Source of the DNA: Actinomycetes bacterium
Lineage (GTDB): Bacteria > Actinomycetota > Actinomycetes > Actinomycetales > Microbacteriaceae
Assembly: GCA_023386365.1 (NCBI GenBank)
Contig: JAEWJX010000076.1
Coordinates: 25,437 to 89,436, forward strand
Direction of reading: 5' to 3'
DNA length: 64,000 nt
Each line of letters starts with the position of its first letter. Within the stretch, counting starts at the first letter, position 1. The notes below the pieces were generated by a model that saw only the letters and a program-made list of their open reading frames with translations, made no database searches and was not told the DNA's origin. A program made the position numbers and the translations under genes. Positions 43,383 through 52,130 of this stretch are shown one piece after another.

Positions 43383-45356
43383 GTGCGGCGCCTTGCGTGG
43401 GTCACCGGACCCGCCCTCCTCCTGATCGCCGCTCTCGCGGCGGTGCTCGTCGCGCTCGCCGTCGGCGGCGGCGCTGCGCCCCCTGCATTCGTCGACCCGG
43501 GTGCGGTGGTGCGCTACGGCATCCCCATCGCCACGGTCTTCGTCGACCTGGGGGCCGCGGGCACCATCGGCGCCCTCGTGCTCGCCTGCTTCGCGCTGAC
43601 GCCCGGCAGCAAGGCGTTCGAGCGGGCGGCGGATGTCGCTGCCGCGTCGGCCGCCGTGTGGACCGTCGCATCCGCGGCGACCGCGTTCCTGCTGTTCCAG
43701 AGCCTGCACATCTCGGAGCCCACGCTCGACGACAACTACGGTCAGCAGCTCGGCACGTTCCTCACCGAGGTTCCGGTCGGGCGCGCCTGGCTCACCGTCA
43801 CCCTCGTCGCCGCCGCGGCCACCGCCCTCTGCTTCGCGGTGCGCAACGTGACGGCGCTCGCGTTCGTCGCCGTCGGCGCGGGGCTCGGGCTGGTGCCGAT
43901 CGCGCAACAGGGCCACGCCGGATCCACCGCCGACCACGACCTCGCCGTCACGTCCATCTGGCTGCACATGCTGTTCGTCTGCGTGTGGCTGGGCGGCCTT
44001 CTCGCCCTCGTCGTTGTGCGGCGCCTGCTCGACCCCGACCGGCTCCGTGCGGTGCTCAGCCGGTACTCGACGCTGGCGCTCGTGTCGTTCGTCGTGGTGG
44101 CGATCTCGGGTTACGTGTCGGCGGCGGTGCGCGTGGGCGACCTCGACAACCTCGGCACCCCGTACGGCATCCTCGTGGTGGCGAAGGTCGTCGCGCTTCT
44201 CGTGCTCGGTGGACTCGGTGCCGTGCAGCGGCGCGCGGTGATCCCGCGAGTCCGGGACGAGGCGCCCGGCTGGTTCCGACTGCTGGTGGCCGCCGAGTTG
44301 GTTTTCATGGGGATCGCCGCCGGTGTCGCCGCCGGACTCGCCCGCACCGCCCCGCCCGTCGAAGAGGTGCCCACCACCGAGCTGCTCACCCCCACGCCGG
44401 CCGAGTACCTGACGGGCCGCGAACTCCCGCCCGAGCTGACCGGCATCCGGTTCCTCACCGAGTGGCGACTCGAGGTGCTGTGGGCGCTCGTCGTGGCGTT
44501 CCTCGCGTTCTTCTACGTCGCCGGGGTGTGGCGCCTCCGCCGTCGCGGCGACCGCTGGCCGTGGTACCGCACCGCGCTCTGGCTCATCGGACTGACCGGG
44601 CTGCTCTGGGTCACCAACGGCGCCCCCGCGGTGTACGAGGAGTACCTCTTCTCGACCCACATGCTCGGCCACATGATCCTGACGATGGCGATCCCGATCC
44701 TGCTGGTGCTCGCCGCGCCCGTCACCCTCGCCGCGCGCGCCATCCGCAAACGCGACGACGGAAGCCGGGGGGCGCGGGAGTGGATCCTGTGGGCGGTGCA
44801 GTCGCCCGTCGCGAACGTGCTCACCAACCCGTTCGTCGCCGCGGTGCTGTTCGCCGCGTCGCTGTGGCTCTTCTACTACACGGGCATCTTCCGCTGGGCG
44901 GTGACGGACCACATCGGCCACATCTGGATGGTGGTGCACTTCCTCATCACCGGGTACCTGTTCGCGCTCGTGCTGGTGGGCGTCGACCCGGTGAAGAAAC
45001 GGCCCCCTTACGCGCTGCGTCTGGTGCTGCTGCTGGCGACGATGGCGTTCCACGCGTTCTTCGGGCTGGCGATCATGTCGAACGCGGGCCTGCTGCTGGC
45101 CGACTGGTACGGCGCCATGGGCCGCGTGTGGGGCCTGCCGCCGCTGGAGGACCAGCAGTACGGCGGCGGGATCGCGTGGAGCGTCGGCGAGATCCCGACC
45201 GTCGCGTTGGCGATCGTGGTGGCGATCCAGTGGGCGCGCAGCGACGAGCGTGAGGCGAAGCGACGTGACCGTGCCGCCGACCGCGACGGCGAGGCCGAGC
45301 TGGCGGCCTACAACGCGATGCTCGAGAAGCGCGGAGGCCGGCCCCCGGCCGAGTGA
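43383..45356 (+). CDS. CopD / CtaG bifunctional copper and cytochrome c oxidase assembly protein
   Basis: A 657-residue polytopic membrane protein. The N-terminal half is a CopD-like copper resistance domain (SIWLHMLFVCVWLGGLLAL), and the C-terminal half is a caa3-type CtaG domain (FSTHMLGHMILTMAIPILLV, with HMLGH histidines) that delivers copper to cytochrome oxidase. The fusion is usual in actinobacteria. TAAGCT is six bases before the GTG; the gap GGAGGG could also serve as a binding site. Confidence 0.9.
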   Translation: MRRLAWVTGPALLLIAALAAVLVALAVGGGAAPPAFVDPGAVVRYGIPIATVFVDLGAAGTIGALVLACFALTPGSKAFERAADVAAASAAVWTVASAATAFLLFQSLHISEPTLDDNYGQQLGTFLTEVPVGRAWLTVTLVAAAATALCFAVRNVTALAFVAVGAGLGLVPIAQQGHAGSTADHDLAVTSIWLHMLFVCVWLGGLLALVVVRRLLDPDRLRAVLSRYSTLALVSFVVVAISGYVSAAVRVGDLDNLGTPYGILVVAKVVALLVLGGLGAVQRRAVIPRVRDEAPGWFRLLVAAELVFMGIAAGVAAGLARTAPPVEEVPTTELLTPTPAEYLTGRELPPELTGIRFLTEWRLEVLWALVVAFLAFFYVAGVWRLRRRGDRWPWYRTALWLIGLTGLLWVTNGAPAVYEEYLFSTHMLGHMILTMAIPILLVLAAPVTLAARAIRKRDDGSRGAREWILWAVQSPVANVLTNPFVAAVLFAASLWLFYYTGIFRWAVTDHIGHIWMVVHFLITGYLFALVLVGVDPVKKRPPYALRLVLLLATMAFHAFFGLAIMSNAGLLLADWYGAMGRVWGLPPLEDQQYGGGIAWSVGEIPTVALAIVVAIQWARSDEREAKRRDRAADRDGEAELAAYNAMLEKRGGRPPAE

Positions 45357-45359
45357 GGG

Positions 45360-46313
45360 TCAGCGGATGCGCGGGTCGAGCACGACCTCGTCGCCGTCGA
45401 ACGCGATCAGGTAGCCGGCCTCGAACGGCAGATCCTTCTCGAGGGTCGAGATCGAGCCGTCGAACAACGACTGCACCTGCACGGTCAGGTGGGCGACGCC
45501 CGCGCCCGGTCGAACCGCCCAGATGCCGATGCGGTCGGATGCGGAGATCGCCGCGGTCGGCATCTCCGTGATGCTCCACTGCGGGTCCGACACGACGCGG
45601 TTCTCGATGGCGTACCCGAACGGGCAGCGGGTGGGGAACAGCACGGTCTGGGTGGCGCAGGCGGTGAGGTCGGCCTCGACGGCGGTCTGGACCGCATCCG
45701 TGAACGCGTCGGACGGAACCACCTCGAGCGTCGCCTCCACGGGGGCACCGCCGGCGGTGACGTCGACCGGGGTCGCCGTCAGGAAGGTGGAGTCGTGGTG
45801 CAGCCGGTAGATGCCCGGCGTGAGGGCGGCGAAGGTCACCGCCGCGCCGTCGGCCAGCTGCAGGGGTTGCTCGTTGACCGCGAGGCGGGTGTCGCCGGTC
45901 ACGGCGATCGTCACCGGTGTGACGGGCGAGGTGGCGAACCCCCAGGCCGGGAACAGACCGAAGCGTGTACCCACCTGCTGGATCTGGAAGGTCGCCTCGC
46001 CGGCGGCGCTCGGCGAGGTGAACGTGAAGCGGATGCGGTGCACCCCGTCGACTTCCGTGTCGGACCCCAGCTCGTAGGTGAAGGTCCCGACGGCGGATGC
46101 GGTCATCAGCCGGTCGTCGAGTCCGGCGGCGTCGACACCCGGCAGGGTCAGCGCCTCCGCGACCCGGTCGGTGCGGAGGGCGTCGAGGTAGTCGCGGGCG
46201 AACGACGTCGCCGAGAAGACGGTGGCGTTCGCGAGGGCGACACCTCCGACGATCGCCGCACCGACGGCGACCATCGCCCCCACCCAGGCCCACGCCATCC
46301 GCATGCTCCACAT
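45360..46313 (-). CDS. Membrane-anchored extracellular protein of unknown function
   Basis: A 317-residue protein with one N-terminal membrane helix (about residues 7-29) and an extracellular beta-rich region with two cysteines (ACATQ and RCPFGY). It ends three bases from the convergent CopD-CtaG gene. The start could also be the ATG three or five codons later. No family is recognised with confidence. Confidence 0.7.
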   Translation of the reverse strand: MWSMRMAWAWVGAMVAVGAAIVGGVALANATVFSATSFARDYLDALRTDRVAEALTLPGVDAAGLDDRLMTASAVGTFTYELGSDTEVDGVHRIRFTFTSPSAAGEATFQIQQVGTRFGLFPAWGFATSPVTPVTIAVTGDTRLAVNEQPLQLADGAAVTFAALTPGIYRLHHDSTFLTATPVDVTAGGAPVEATLEVVPSDAFTDAVQTAVEADLTACATQTVLFPTRCPFGYAIENRVVSDPQWSITEMPTAAISASDRIGIWAVRPGAGVAHLTVQVQSLFDGSISTLEKDLPFEAGYLIAFDGDEVVLDPRIR

Positions 46314-46362
46314 TCTGCCGTGCCCGCGCCGAGCGTCCGCCGTGCTCGGTTAGCCTTCTCTG

Positions 46363-47655
46363 GTGCCCCGCCCGTCTCTCGCCCCCGAACAGCAGGCAGT
46401 GTTCGAGGCGATCGAGACCACACGCGACCACATCTTCGTCACCGGGCGCGCCGGCACCGGAAAGTCGACCCTGCTCGAGCACCTCGCGTGGAACACCTCC
46501 AAGCAGCTCGTCATCTGCGCTCCCACCGGGGTGGCCGCGCTCAACGTGGGCGGGCAGACCATCCACTCGCTGTTCCGGTTGCCGATCGGCGTCATCGCCG
46601 ACCACGAGATCGACCAGTCGGCCGAGCTGAAGAAGCTGCTCAACGCCATCGACACCCTCGTCGTCGATGAGGTCTCGATGGTGAACGCCGACCTGCTCGA
46701 CGCGATGGACCGCAGCCTCCGCCAGGCGCGGCAGAAGCCGAACGAGCCGTTCGGCGGCGTGCAGTTGGTGCTGTTCGGCGACCCGTTCCAGCTCGCCCCG
46801 GTGCCGGGCGACGGCGACGAGCGCGCCTACTTCGCCGACCGCTACCGGTCGATGTGGTTCTTCGACGCGCAGGTGTGGAGCGAGGCCGACCTGGTGATCT
46901 ACGAACTCGGCACCATCCACCGCCAGCACGAGATCGAATTCAAGCAGCTGCTCAACGCGGTGCGGTACGGCATGGTCACGGCCGAGATGGCCGGCCGGCT
47001 CAACACGGTGGGCGCGCGTCCGGCCCCGGAGGACGGGGCCATCACCCTCGCCACCACTAACGCCACCGTCAACCGCATCAACGCGGCGGCGCTCGGCCGC
47101 CTGCCGGGGCGGGCCCTGACCGCCGTCGCCGATGTGAACGGCGACTTCGGGGGCCGCGCCTTCCCCGCTGACGAGCGCCTCGAGTTGAAGGTCGGTGCCC
47201 AGGTGATGTTCCTGCGCAACGACGCGGGCGGCGAGGGTCGGTGGGTGAACGGCACCATCGGCGAGGTCGTGAAGATCGCCGACACCGTTACCGTCGAGAT
47301 CGACGGCGAAGACCACGAGGTACAGCCCGCCACCTGGGAGCGCTACAAGTACAGCTACTCACCGGTCACGAAACAGCTGACGAAGGATGTGGTGGCCGAG
47401 TTCACCCAGTTCCCCCTGCGGCTCGCGTGGGCGGTCACCATCCACAAGTCGCAGGGCAAGAGCTACGACCGCGCCATCGTCGACCTCGGCTCACGCAGCT
47501 TCGCGCCCGGCCAGACCTACGTTGCCCTCAGCCGCATCACCGAACTCGACGGGCTCTACCTGTCACGGCCACTCCGCCCGAGCGACATCATCGTCGACGA
47601 GAACGTCAAACGGTTCATGTCGGGCGTGAAGCCGATCCCCGGCATCCGGGCGTAG
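46363..47655 (+). CDS. Pif1/RecD-like helicase
   Basis: A 430-residue superfamily 1B helicase: Walker A GRAGTGKST (about residues 29-37), VVDEVSM, LFGDPFQLAPV, GTIHRQ, and the C-terminal WAVTIHKSQGKSYDRA with ALSRITELDGL. The order of motifs I-VI is complete, so it should be an active 5'-3' helicase. It lacks accessory domains. TAGCCT is six bases before the GTG. Confidence 0.9.
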   Translation: MPRPSLAPEQQAVFEAIETTRDHIFVTGRAGTGKSTLLEHLAWNTSKQLVICAPTGVAALNVGGQTIHSLFRLPIGVIADHEIDQSAELKKLLNAIDTLVVDEVSMVNADLLDAMDRSLRQARQKPNEPFGGVQLVLFGDPFQLAPVPGDGDERAYFADRYRSMWFFDAQVWSEADLVIYELGTIHRQHEIEFKQLLNAVRYGMVTAEMAGRLNTVGARPAPEDGAITLATTNATVNRINAAALGRLPGRALTAVADVNGDFGGRAFPADERLELKVGAQVMFLRNDAGGEGRWVNGTIGEVVKIADTVTVEIDGEDHEVQPATWERYKYSYSPVTKQLTKDVVAEFTQFPLRLAWAVTIHKSQGKSYDRAIVDLGSRSFAPGQTYVALSRITELDGLYLSRPLRPSDIIVDENVKRFMSGVKPIPGIRA

Positions 47656-47658
47656 GGG

Positions 47659-48306
47659 TTACGCGGCGGCCTTCGCGCGGGCGAGGTCGTCGAAGAGTTC
47701 GGTGTTGAAGCGGTAGGCGAGCAGCACCTCGTCGATGACGCGCTCGCGCTCGGCCTCGTCCCAGTCGACGGCGTCGAGCTCGTCGCGGTACGTCTCCTTG
47801 AACTCCTTCGGGTCGGCGATCTCGTCGAAGAGGTAGAAGCCGACACCGTTGGTCTCGAAACCGAAGCGGCGCTGCATGACCTTGCGGATGAACTGGCCGC
47901 CGCTGAGGTCGCCCAGGTAGCGCGTGTAGTGGTGGGCGACGAACCCGCCCGACCAGCGTTCGGCGGCGACGCGGCGGATGCGGTCGACGTAGGCGACCGT
48001 CGTCGGCAGGGGGGTGATCTGCTCGCGCCAGTCGGCGCCGAGCAAGTACTCCAGGTCGGTTTCGAGGGCGGGGAGGCGGGTGAGGCGGGTGGTGGCGAAC
48101 TGCGCCACGACCGGGTCGCCGGCGAACACCTGCTCGGCACCCTCGATGGCCTCGTAGATGAAGTAGTGCTGCGCGACGAGGGCGATGTAGTCCTCGCGGG
48201 TTCCTTCTCCCTTCATCAGGTCGGTCATGAAGCCGGCGCCCTCGCTGTCGGAGTGGCCGGACCAGGTGCGCTCGCGCAGGGCCTGGGAGAAGGGGATCAC
48301 AGACAC
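47659..48306 (-). CDS. hmuO: Biliverdin-producing heme oxygenase
   Basis: A 215-residue HmuO-type enzyme that opens heme to biliverdin, CO and Fe2+. The proximal heme ligand is His18 in TWSGHSDSEGAGFM; RYLGDLSGGQFIRK contains the distal-helix glycines. An iron-box-like site overlaps the gap upstream. Besides iron acquisition, its product biliverdin is the chromophore needed by the phytochrome at 54921. Confidence 0.94.
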   Translation of the reverse strand: MSVIPFSQALRERTWSGHSDSEGAGFMTDLMKGEGTREDYIALVAQHYFIYEAIEGAEQVFAGDPVVAQFATTRLTRLPALETDLEYLLGADWREQITPLPTTVAYVDRIRRVAAERWSGGFVAHHYTRYLGDLSGGQFIRKVMQRRFGFETNGVGFYLFDEIADPKEFKETYRDELDAVDWDEAERERVIDEVLLAYRFNTELFDDLARAKAAA

Positions 48307-48322
48307 GGGGGCGCTCCTCGGG

Positions 48323-48341
48323 TTAGGTTGCCCTTAGTTTA
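48323..48341. promoter_or_regulatory. DtxR/IdeR iron-box-like site
   Basis: TTAGGTTGCCCTTAGTTTA matches 13 of 19 positions of the DtxR/IdeR consensus TTAGGTTAGCCTAACCTAA, with the first seven bases exact. It lies 17 bases before the heme oxygenase start and overlaps the stop codon of the upstream DUF4383 gene. Confidence 0.6.
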
Positions 48342-48764
48342 GCGGGTCCCGGTGTCGGCCGAACCGCCGGATGCGGCATCCGGTGCGGGCGGTGCCCCCA
48401 GTCCGGTGGCCAGCAGGGCGGATGCGCCGGCGAAGTGCAGCACGTTCGTGATGCCGTTGAGGGCGATCACGTTGGCGGGGGTGCCGACGGCGAACAGACC
48501 GAACAGCCCGATGACGAGCAGCAGGGTGCCGACCGTGATGTTGGCGACGCGCGCGGCGCGGTCGCCGCGGACGCATCCGGAGCCGAGGGCGACGGCGATC
48601 GCCACGTGCAGCAGGGCCAGCCACAGGTTGGTGCTGACCAGCCCGACGAGCAGCACGCCCGGCTCGGTGAGGATGCCGGTGGCGACCGCCATGATGGCGC
48701 CCCAGACGCCCACGACGCCGAAGACGACCGCGGCGACGGCGGCGGCGATCCGGTTCGGGGTCAT
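48339..48764 (-). CDS. DUF4383 membrane protein
   Basis: A 141-residue membrane protein with four helices and the NLWLALLHVAIAVALG pattern of DUF4383, common in actinobacteria and of unknown function. It lies between a DUF2470 gene (16 bases upstream) and the heme oxygenase gene (32 bases downstream). Confidence 0.78.
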   Translation of the reverse strand: MTPNRIAAAVAAVVFGVVGVWGAIMAVATGILTEPGVLLVGLVSTNLWLALLHVAIAVALGSGCVRGDRAARVANITVGTLLLVIGLFGLFAVGTPANVIALNGITNVLHFAGASALLATGLGAPPAPDAASGGSADTGTR

Positions 48765-48780
48765 CGGGTCACGGCTCAGG

Positions 48781-49080
48781 TCAGGCGTGGGGCCGCGGTT
48801 CGATGCCGAGCTTCGCGCAGGCGGCGTCGTACAGCACCACCACCTCGCGGCGGATCTCGGGACGCTCGCTGATCTCGCGCGACCACGGAACGGTGAGTTC
48901 GTGGGCGACGCCGTCGACCGTGTAGTTCCAGGTGCCGCCGAGGTGGTCCAGCGTGGTCATGGTGGCGGTGTCGGGCTCGACCCCGGCGAAGGCGCGGACG
49001 ATGAGCACGTTGTCGTCGGTGTGGTCGTCGTTCATGTGGTGCAGGACGGCGGCGACGATGTCGGGTGAGAAGGCGGTCAC
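48781..49080 (-). CDS. DUF2470 protein
   Basis: A 99-residue protein with VLHHMNDDHTDDN, the signature of DUF2470, which also forms the C-terminal part of HugZ-type heme-degrading proteins. Its place upstream of heme oxygenase supports a heme-linked role. GTG start at 49080. Confidence 0.85.
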   Translation of the reverse strand: MTAFSPDIVAAVLHHMNDDHTDDNVLIVRAFAGVEPDTATMTTLDHLGGTWNYTVDGVAHELTVPWSREISERPEIRREVVVLYDAACAKLGIEPRPHA

Positions 49081-49130
49081 CTCACCAAGCTAGCCCACCG
49101 CATCCGGGGCCGATCTGCTGAGATGGGCTC

Positions 49131-50852
49131 ATGGACGAGCAGGGCTCGGAGGCGTCGAACGGTGGCACCAGCCGCCGCGACTTCCTGCGGGTCGGGGGAG
49201 CGGCGGCCGCGGGTGCCGTGATCGGCGGGGTCGGCGGCGCCGCCCTCGGCTACACGGTGGGGGCTGCGCAGGCGCCGGTCACCCCGGACCCGGTGAGCCG
49301 TCCGGGGTTCGCGCACCTCGTGGTGCTGATGGGCGAGAACCGGTCGTTCGACAACCTGCTCGGCTACCTGTACGACGCATCCACCCTCCCCGAAGGGGAG
49401 GTCTTCGAGGGGCTCGCGTTCGGCGAGTACGCGAACCCCGCCCCCGACGGCACGAGCGTGCCGGCGCATCCGTACACCGGCACCACCGACCAGATCATGG
49501 GGTCGCCGAACCCCGATCCGGGCGAGCCGTACCCGCACGTGAATACGCAGCTCTTCAACGAGGTGAGCCCGCCGCACAACGTGCCCGCCGACGATTCGGC
49601 TCCGACCATGGACGGGTTCATCACCGACTACGCCATCAACTGGACCGAGGTGAAGGGGGCGAAACGCGCCCCCACCCTCGACGAGCTGAGTCAGGTGATG
49701 GGGTCGTTCACCCCCGAGATGCTTCCGGTGCTGTCGACCCTGGCCCGCGAGTTCGCGGTGTACGACCACTGGTTCGCGGCGGTGCCGAGCCAGACCTTCT
49801 GCAACCGTTCGTTCTTCCACGCCTCGACCTCGCACGGGTTCGTCACCAACCAGGACGGCGGCGGGTACCGCAAATGGTTGGAGGCACCCGACAGCCCCAC
49901 CGTGTTCGACCGACTGGAGGAGGCGGGCGTCACCTGGACCGTCTACTACGACGAACTCCAGCTGGTCTCGCTCACCGGCGTGCTGCACGCGCCCGCGTTG
50001 GAGAAGTTCTGGAAGACGCACCACTTCGCCACGATGAGCCAGTTCTACGCGGACGCCGCCGCCGGCACGCTTCCCGCCTACGCGTTCATCGAGCCGCGGA
50101 TGGCGTACAACCACAACGACTTCCATCCGGCTTTCGGTGAGCTGCGCGAGAGCGACGTCGACGGGACGGAGGTGATCGACAGCGCCATCTCGGACGTGCG
50201 GGCCGGCGAGCTGCTGGTGCACAACATCTACTCGGCCATCCGGGCGAGCGACTCGGCCGACGGGTCGAACGCGCTCAACACCCTGTTCCTCATCACCTTC
50301 GACGAGCACGGGGGCACCTACGACCATGTGCCGCCGCCGCGGGCGCAGCCACCGACCGGTGCCAGCGCGGGGGAGATGGGGTTCGGGTTCGACCGCCTCG
50401 GATGCCGCGTGCCGGCGATCGCCGTCTCCGCCTGGACGCGTGCCGGCACCGTCATCCACGACGAGATGCATCACGGGGCGCTCGCCGCGACACTGAGCCG
50501 CCTGCACGGCCTCGAGCCGCTGACGCGACGCGACGAGGAGGCCACCCCCGTCTTCAACGCGGTGGACCTCGACACGCCGCGCGACCCGTCGACGTGGCCG
50601 ACGACCACCCCGCAGTACCTGCCGCCGAACCCGCAGGCGGAGGACCCGCATCCGGGCAACGCCCACCGCGACAAGCGGCTGTCGCCTCCCGCGGAGGGCC
50701 TGCTCGGGCTGCTGCTCGCGAAGTACGGCAACCCGGAGCACCTCGACCCGAAGACGTACGGCGACGCGTACGAGGTGCTGAAGAAGTACGGGGTGGGGTT
50801 GTTCGGCGCGGGGGCGGGAGATGAGACCCTGCCGCCGACACCGATTCCGTGA
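49131..50852 (+). CDS. Tat-exported phosphoesterase (phospholipase C / acid phosphatase family)
   Basis: A 573-residue PF04185 phosphoesterase. The N-terminus carries a twin-arginine signal (SRRDFLRVGG, then a hydrophobic stretch ending near residue 46). VVLMGENRSFDNLLGYL is the family metal-binding motif, with TFDEHGGTYDHVPPP and DEMHHGALAATL later. It probably cleaves phosphate esters or phospholipids outside the cell. Confidence 0.9.
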   Translation: MDEQGSEASNGGTSRRDFLRVGGAAAAGAVIGGVGGAALGYTVGAAQAPVTPDPVSRPGFAHLVVLMGENRSFDNLLGYLYDASTLPEGEVFEGLAFGEYANPAPDGTSVPAHPYTGTTDQIMGSPNPDPGEPYPHVNTQLFNEVSPPHNVPADDSAPTMDGFITDYAINWTEVKGAKRAPTLDELSQVMGSFTPEMLPVLSTLAREFAVYDHWFAAVPSQTFCNRSFFHASTSHGFVTNQDGGGYRKWLEAPDSPTVFDRLEEAGVTWTVYYDELQLVSLTGVLHAPALEKFWKTHHFATMSQFYADAAAGTLPAYAFIEPRMAYNHNDFHPAFGELRESDVDGTEVIDSAISDVRAGELLVHNIYSAIRASDSADGSNALNTLFLITFDEHGGTYDHVPPPRAQPPTGASAGEMGFGFDRLGCRVPAIAVSAWTRAGTVIHDEMHHGALAATLSRLHGLEPLTRRDEEATPVFNAVDLDTPRDPSTWPTTTPQYLPPNPQAEDPHPGNAHRDKRLSPPAEGLLGLLLAKYGNPEHLDPKTYGDAYEVLKKYGVGLFGAGAGDETLPPTPIP

Positions 50853-50917
50853 CGTCCATCGCACGCGGGCGCGATAGCGTCGCCTCGTCGGCCCCACTCA
50901 CCCCCACCGGAGGTTCC

Positions 50918-52126
50918 ATGTCGTACGACGTCGAGGCGTTCCGCGCCCAGTTCCCGGCACTCGCCGACGGGGTGGCGCACTTCGACGGCCCAGGCGGCAC
51001 GCAGACGCCGACAGCCGTAGGCGAGGCGATCGCACGCACCCTCACCGGCCCGCTGTCGAACCGCGGCCGATCGACGTTGTCGGAACGCAACGCGGATGAT
51101 GCGGTCACCCGGATGCGGGAGGCGGCGGCCGACCTGCTCGCGGTCCCGGCATCCGGTGTCGTGTACGGCCGCAGCGCCACCCAGCTCGCCTACGACTTCT
51201 CGCGGCATCTGTCGCGTGGTTGGACCTCCGACGACGAGGTGGTGGTGACACGCCTCGACCATGACTCGAACGTGCGGCCGTGGGTGCAGGCCGCAGAACG
51301 TCAGGGCGCCACCGTGCGCTGGCTGGAGCTCGACCCCGCCACCGGGGAGTCGGTGCTCGACGACCTCGACGCGTTGATCACCGAACGCACCCGCCTGGTG
51401 GCGGTGACGGCGGCGTCGAACCTGATCGGCACGATCCCGCCGGTGCGACGGATCGCGGACCGGGCCCACCAGGTGGGAGCGCTCGTGTACGTCGACGCGG
51501 TGCACTTCGCGGCCCACCACCTGGTGGATGCGGGCCAGCTGGGTGCCGACTTCGTGGTCGTCTCGTCGTACAAGCTGCTCGGCCCGCACTGCGCCGTGCT
51601 TGGCGCCGACCCCGCACTGCTCGACGGCATCCACCCCGACAAGCTGCTGCCGTCGACGAACGTCGTGCCGGAGCGGTTCGAGTTCGGCACGCTTCCCTAC
51701 GAGCTGATGGCCGGGATGACGGCCGCCGTCGACGTGCTGGCGGGGCTTGCGCCCGCGCCCGCCGGTGCGTCGCGACGAGAGGCGCTCGCCGCGTCGTACG
51801 CCGCCATCCACGCGCACGAGTCGGCGCTGCTCGCGAGACTCGAGCAGGGTCTCGCCGGCCTCGGCGACCGCGTCACGGTCCACTCCTGTGCGGCCCGCCG
51901 CACGCCGACGCTGCTGATGACGTTCGACGGCGTACCCGCAGCCGACGTGTCGGCGGCGCTCGCGGCCCGCGACGTGCACGCGCCGTCGAGCAACTTCTAC
52001 GGCCTCGAGGCGTCGCGCGCGCTCGGTCTCGGGGATGCGGGGGGCCTGCGGGTGGGTCTCGCGCCGTACTCGACGGCGGCCGAGATCGACCGTCTGCTCG
52101 ACGCGCTCGGCGACGTGCTCCGCTGA
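50918..52126 (+). CDS. Cysteine-desulfurase-like PLP protein
   Basis: A 402-residue class V aminotransferase-fold protein of the TIGR01976 type. PLP lysine is in VVSSYKLLGPHCAVLG, and FDGPGGTQTP marks the N-terminus. No Isc/Suf partner genes are near, so the substrate is open. GGAGG before the ATG at 50918 fixes the start. Confidence 0.85.
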   Translation: MSYDVEAFRAQFPALADGVAHFDGPGGTQTPTAVGEAIARTLTGPLSNRGRSTLSERNADDAVTRMREAAADLLAVPASGVVYGRSATQLAYDFSRHLSRGWTSDDEVVVTRLDHDSNVRPWVQAAERQGATVRWLELDPATGESVLDDLDALITERTRLVAVTAASNLIGTIPPVRRIADRAHQVGALVYVDAVHFAAHHLVDAGQLGADFVVVSSYKLLGPHCAVLGADPALLDGIHPDKLLPSTNVVPERFEFGTLPYELMAGMTAAVDVLAGLAPAPAGASRREALAASYAAIHAHESALLARLEQGLAGLGDRVTVHSCAARRTPTLLMTFDGVPAADVSAALAARDVHAPSSNFYGLEASRALGLGDAGGLRVGLAPYSTAAEIDRLLDALGDVLR

Positions 52127-52130
52127 GCCG

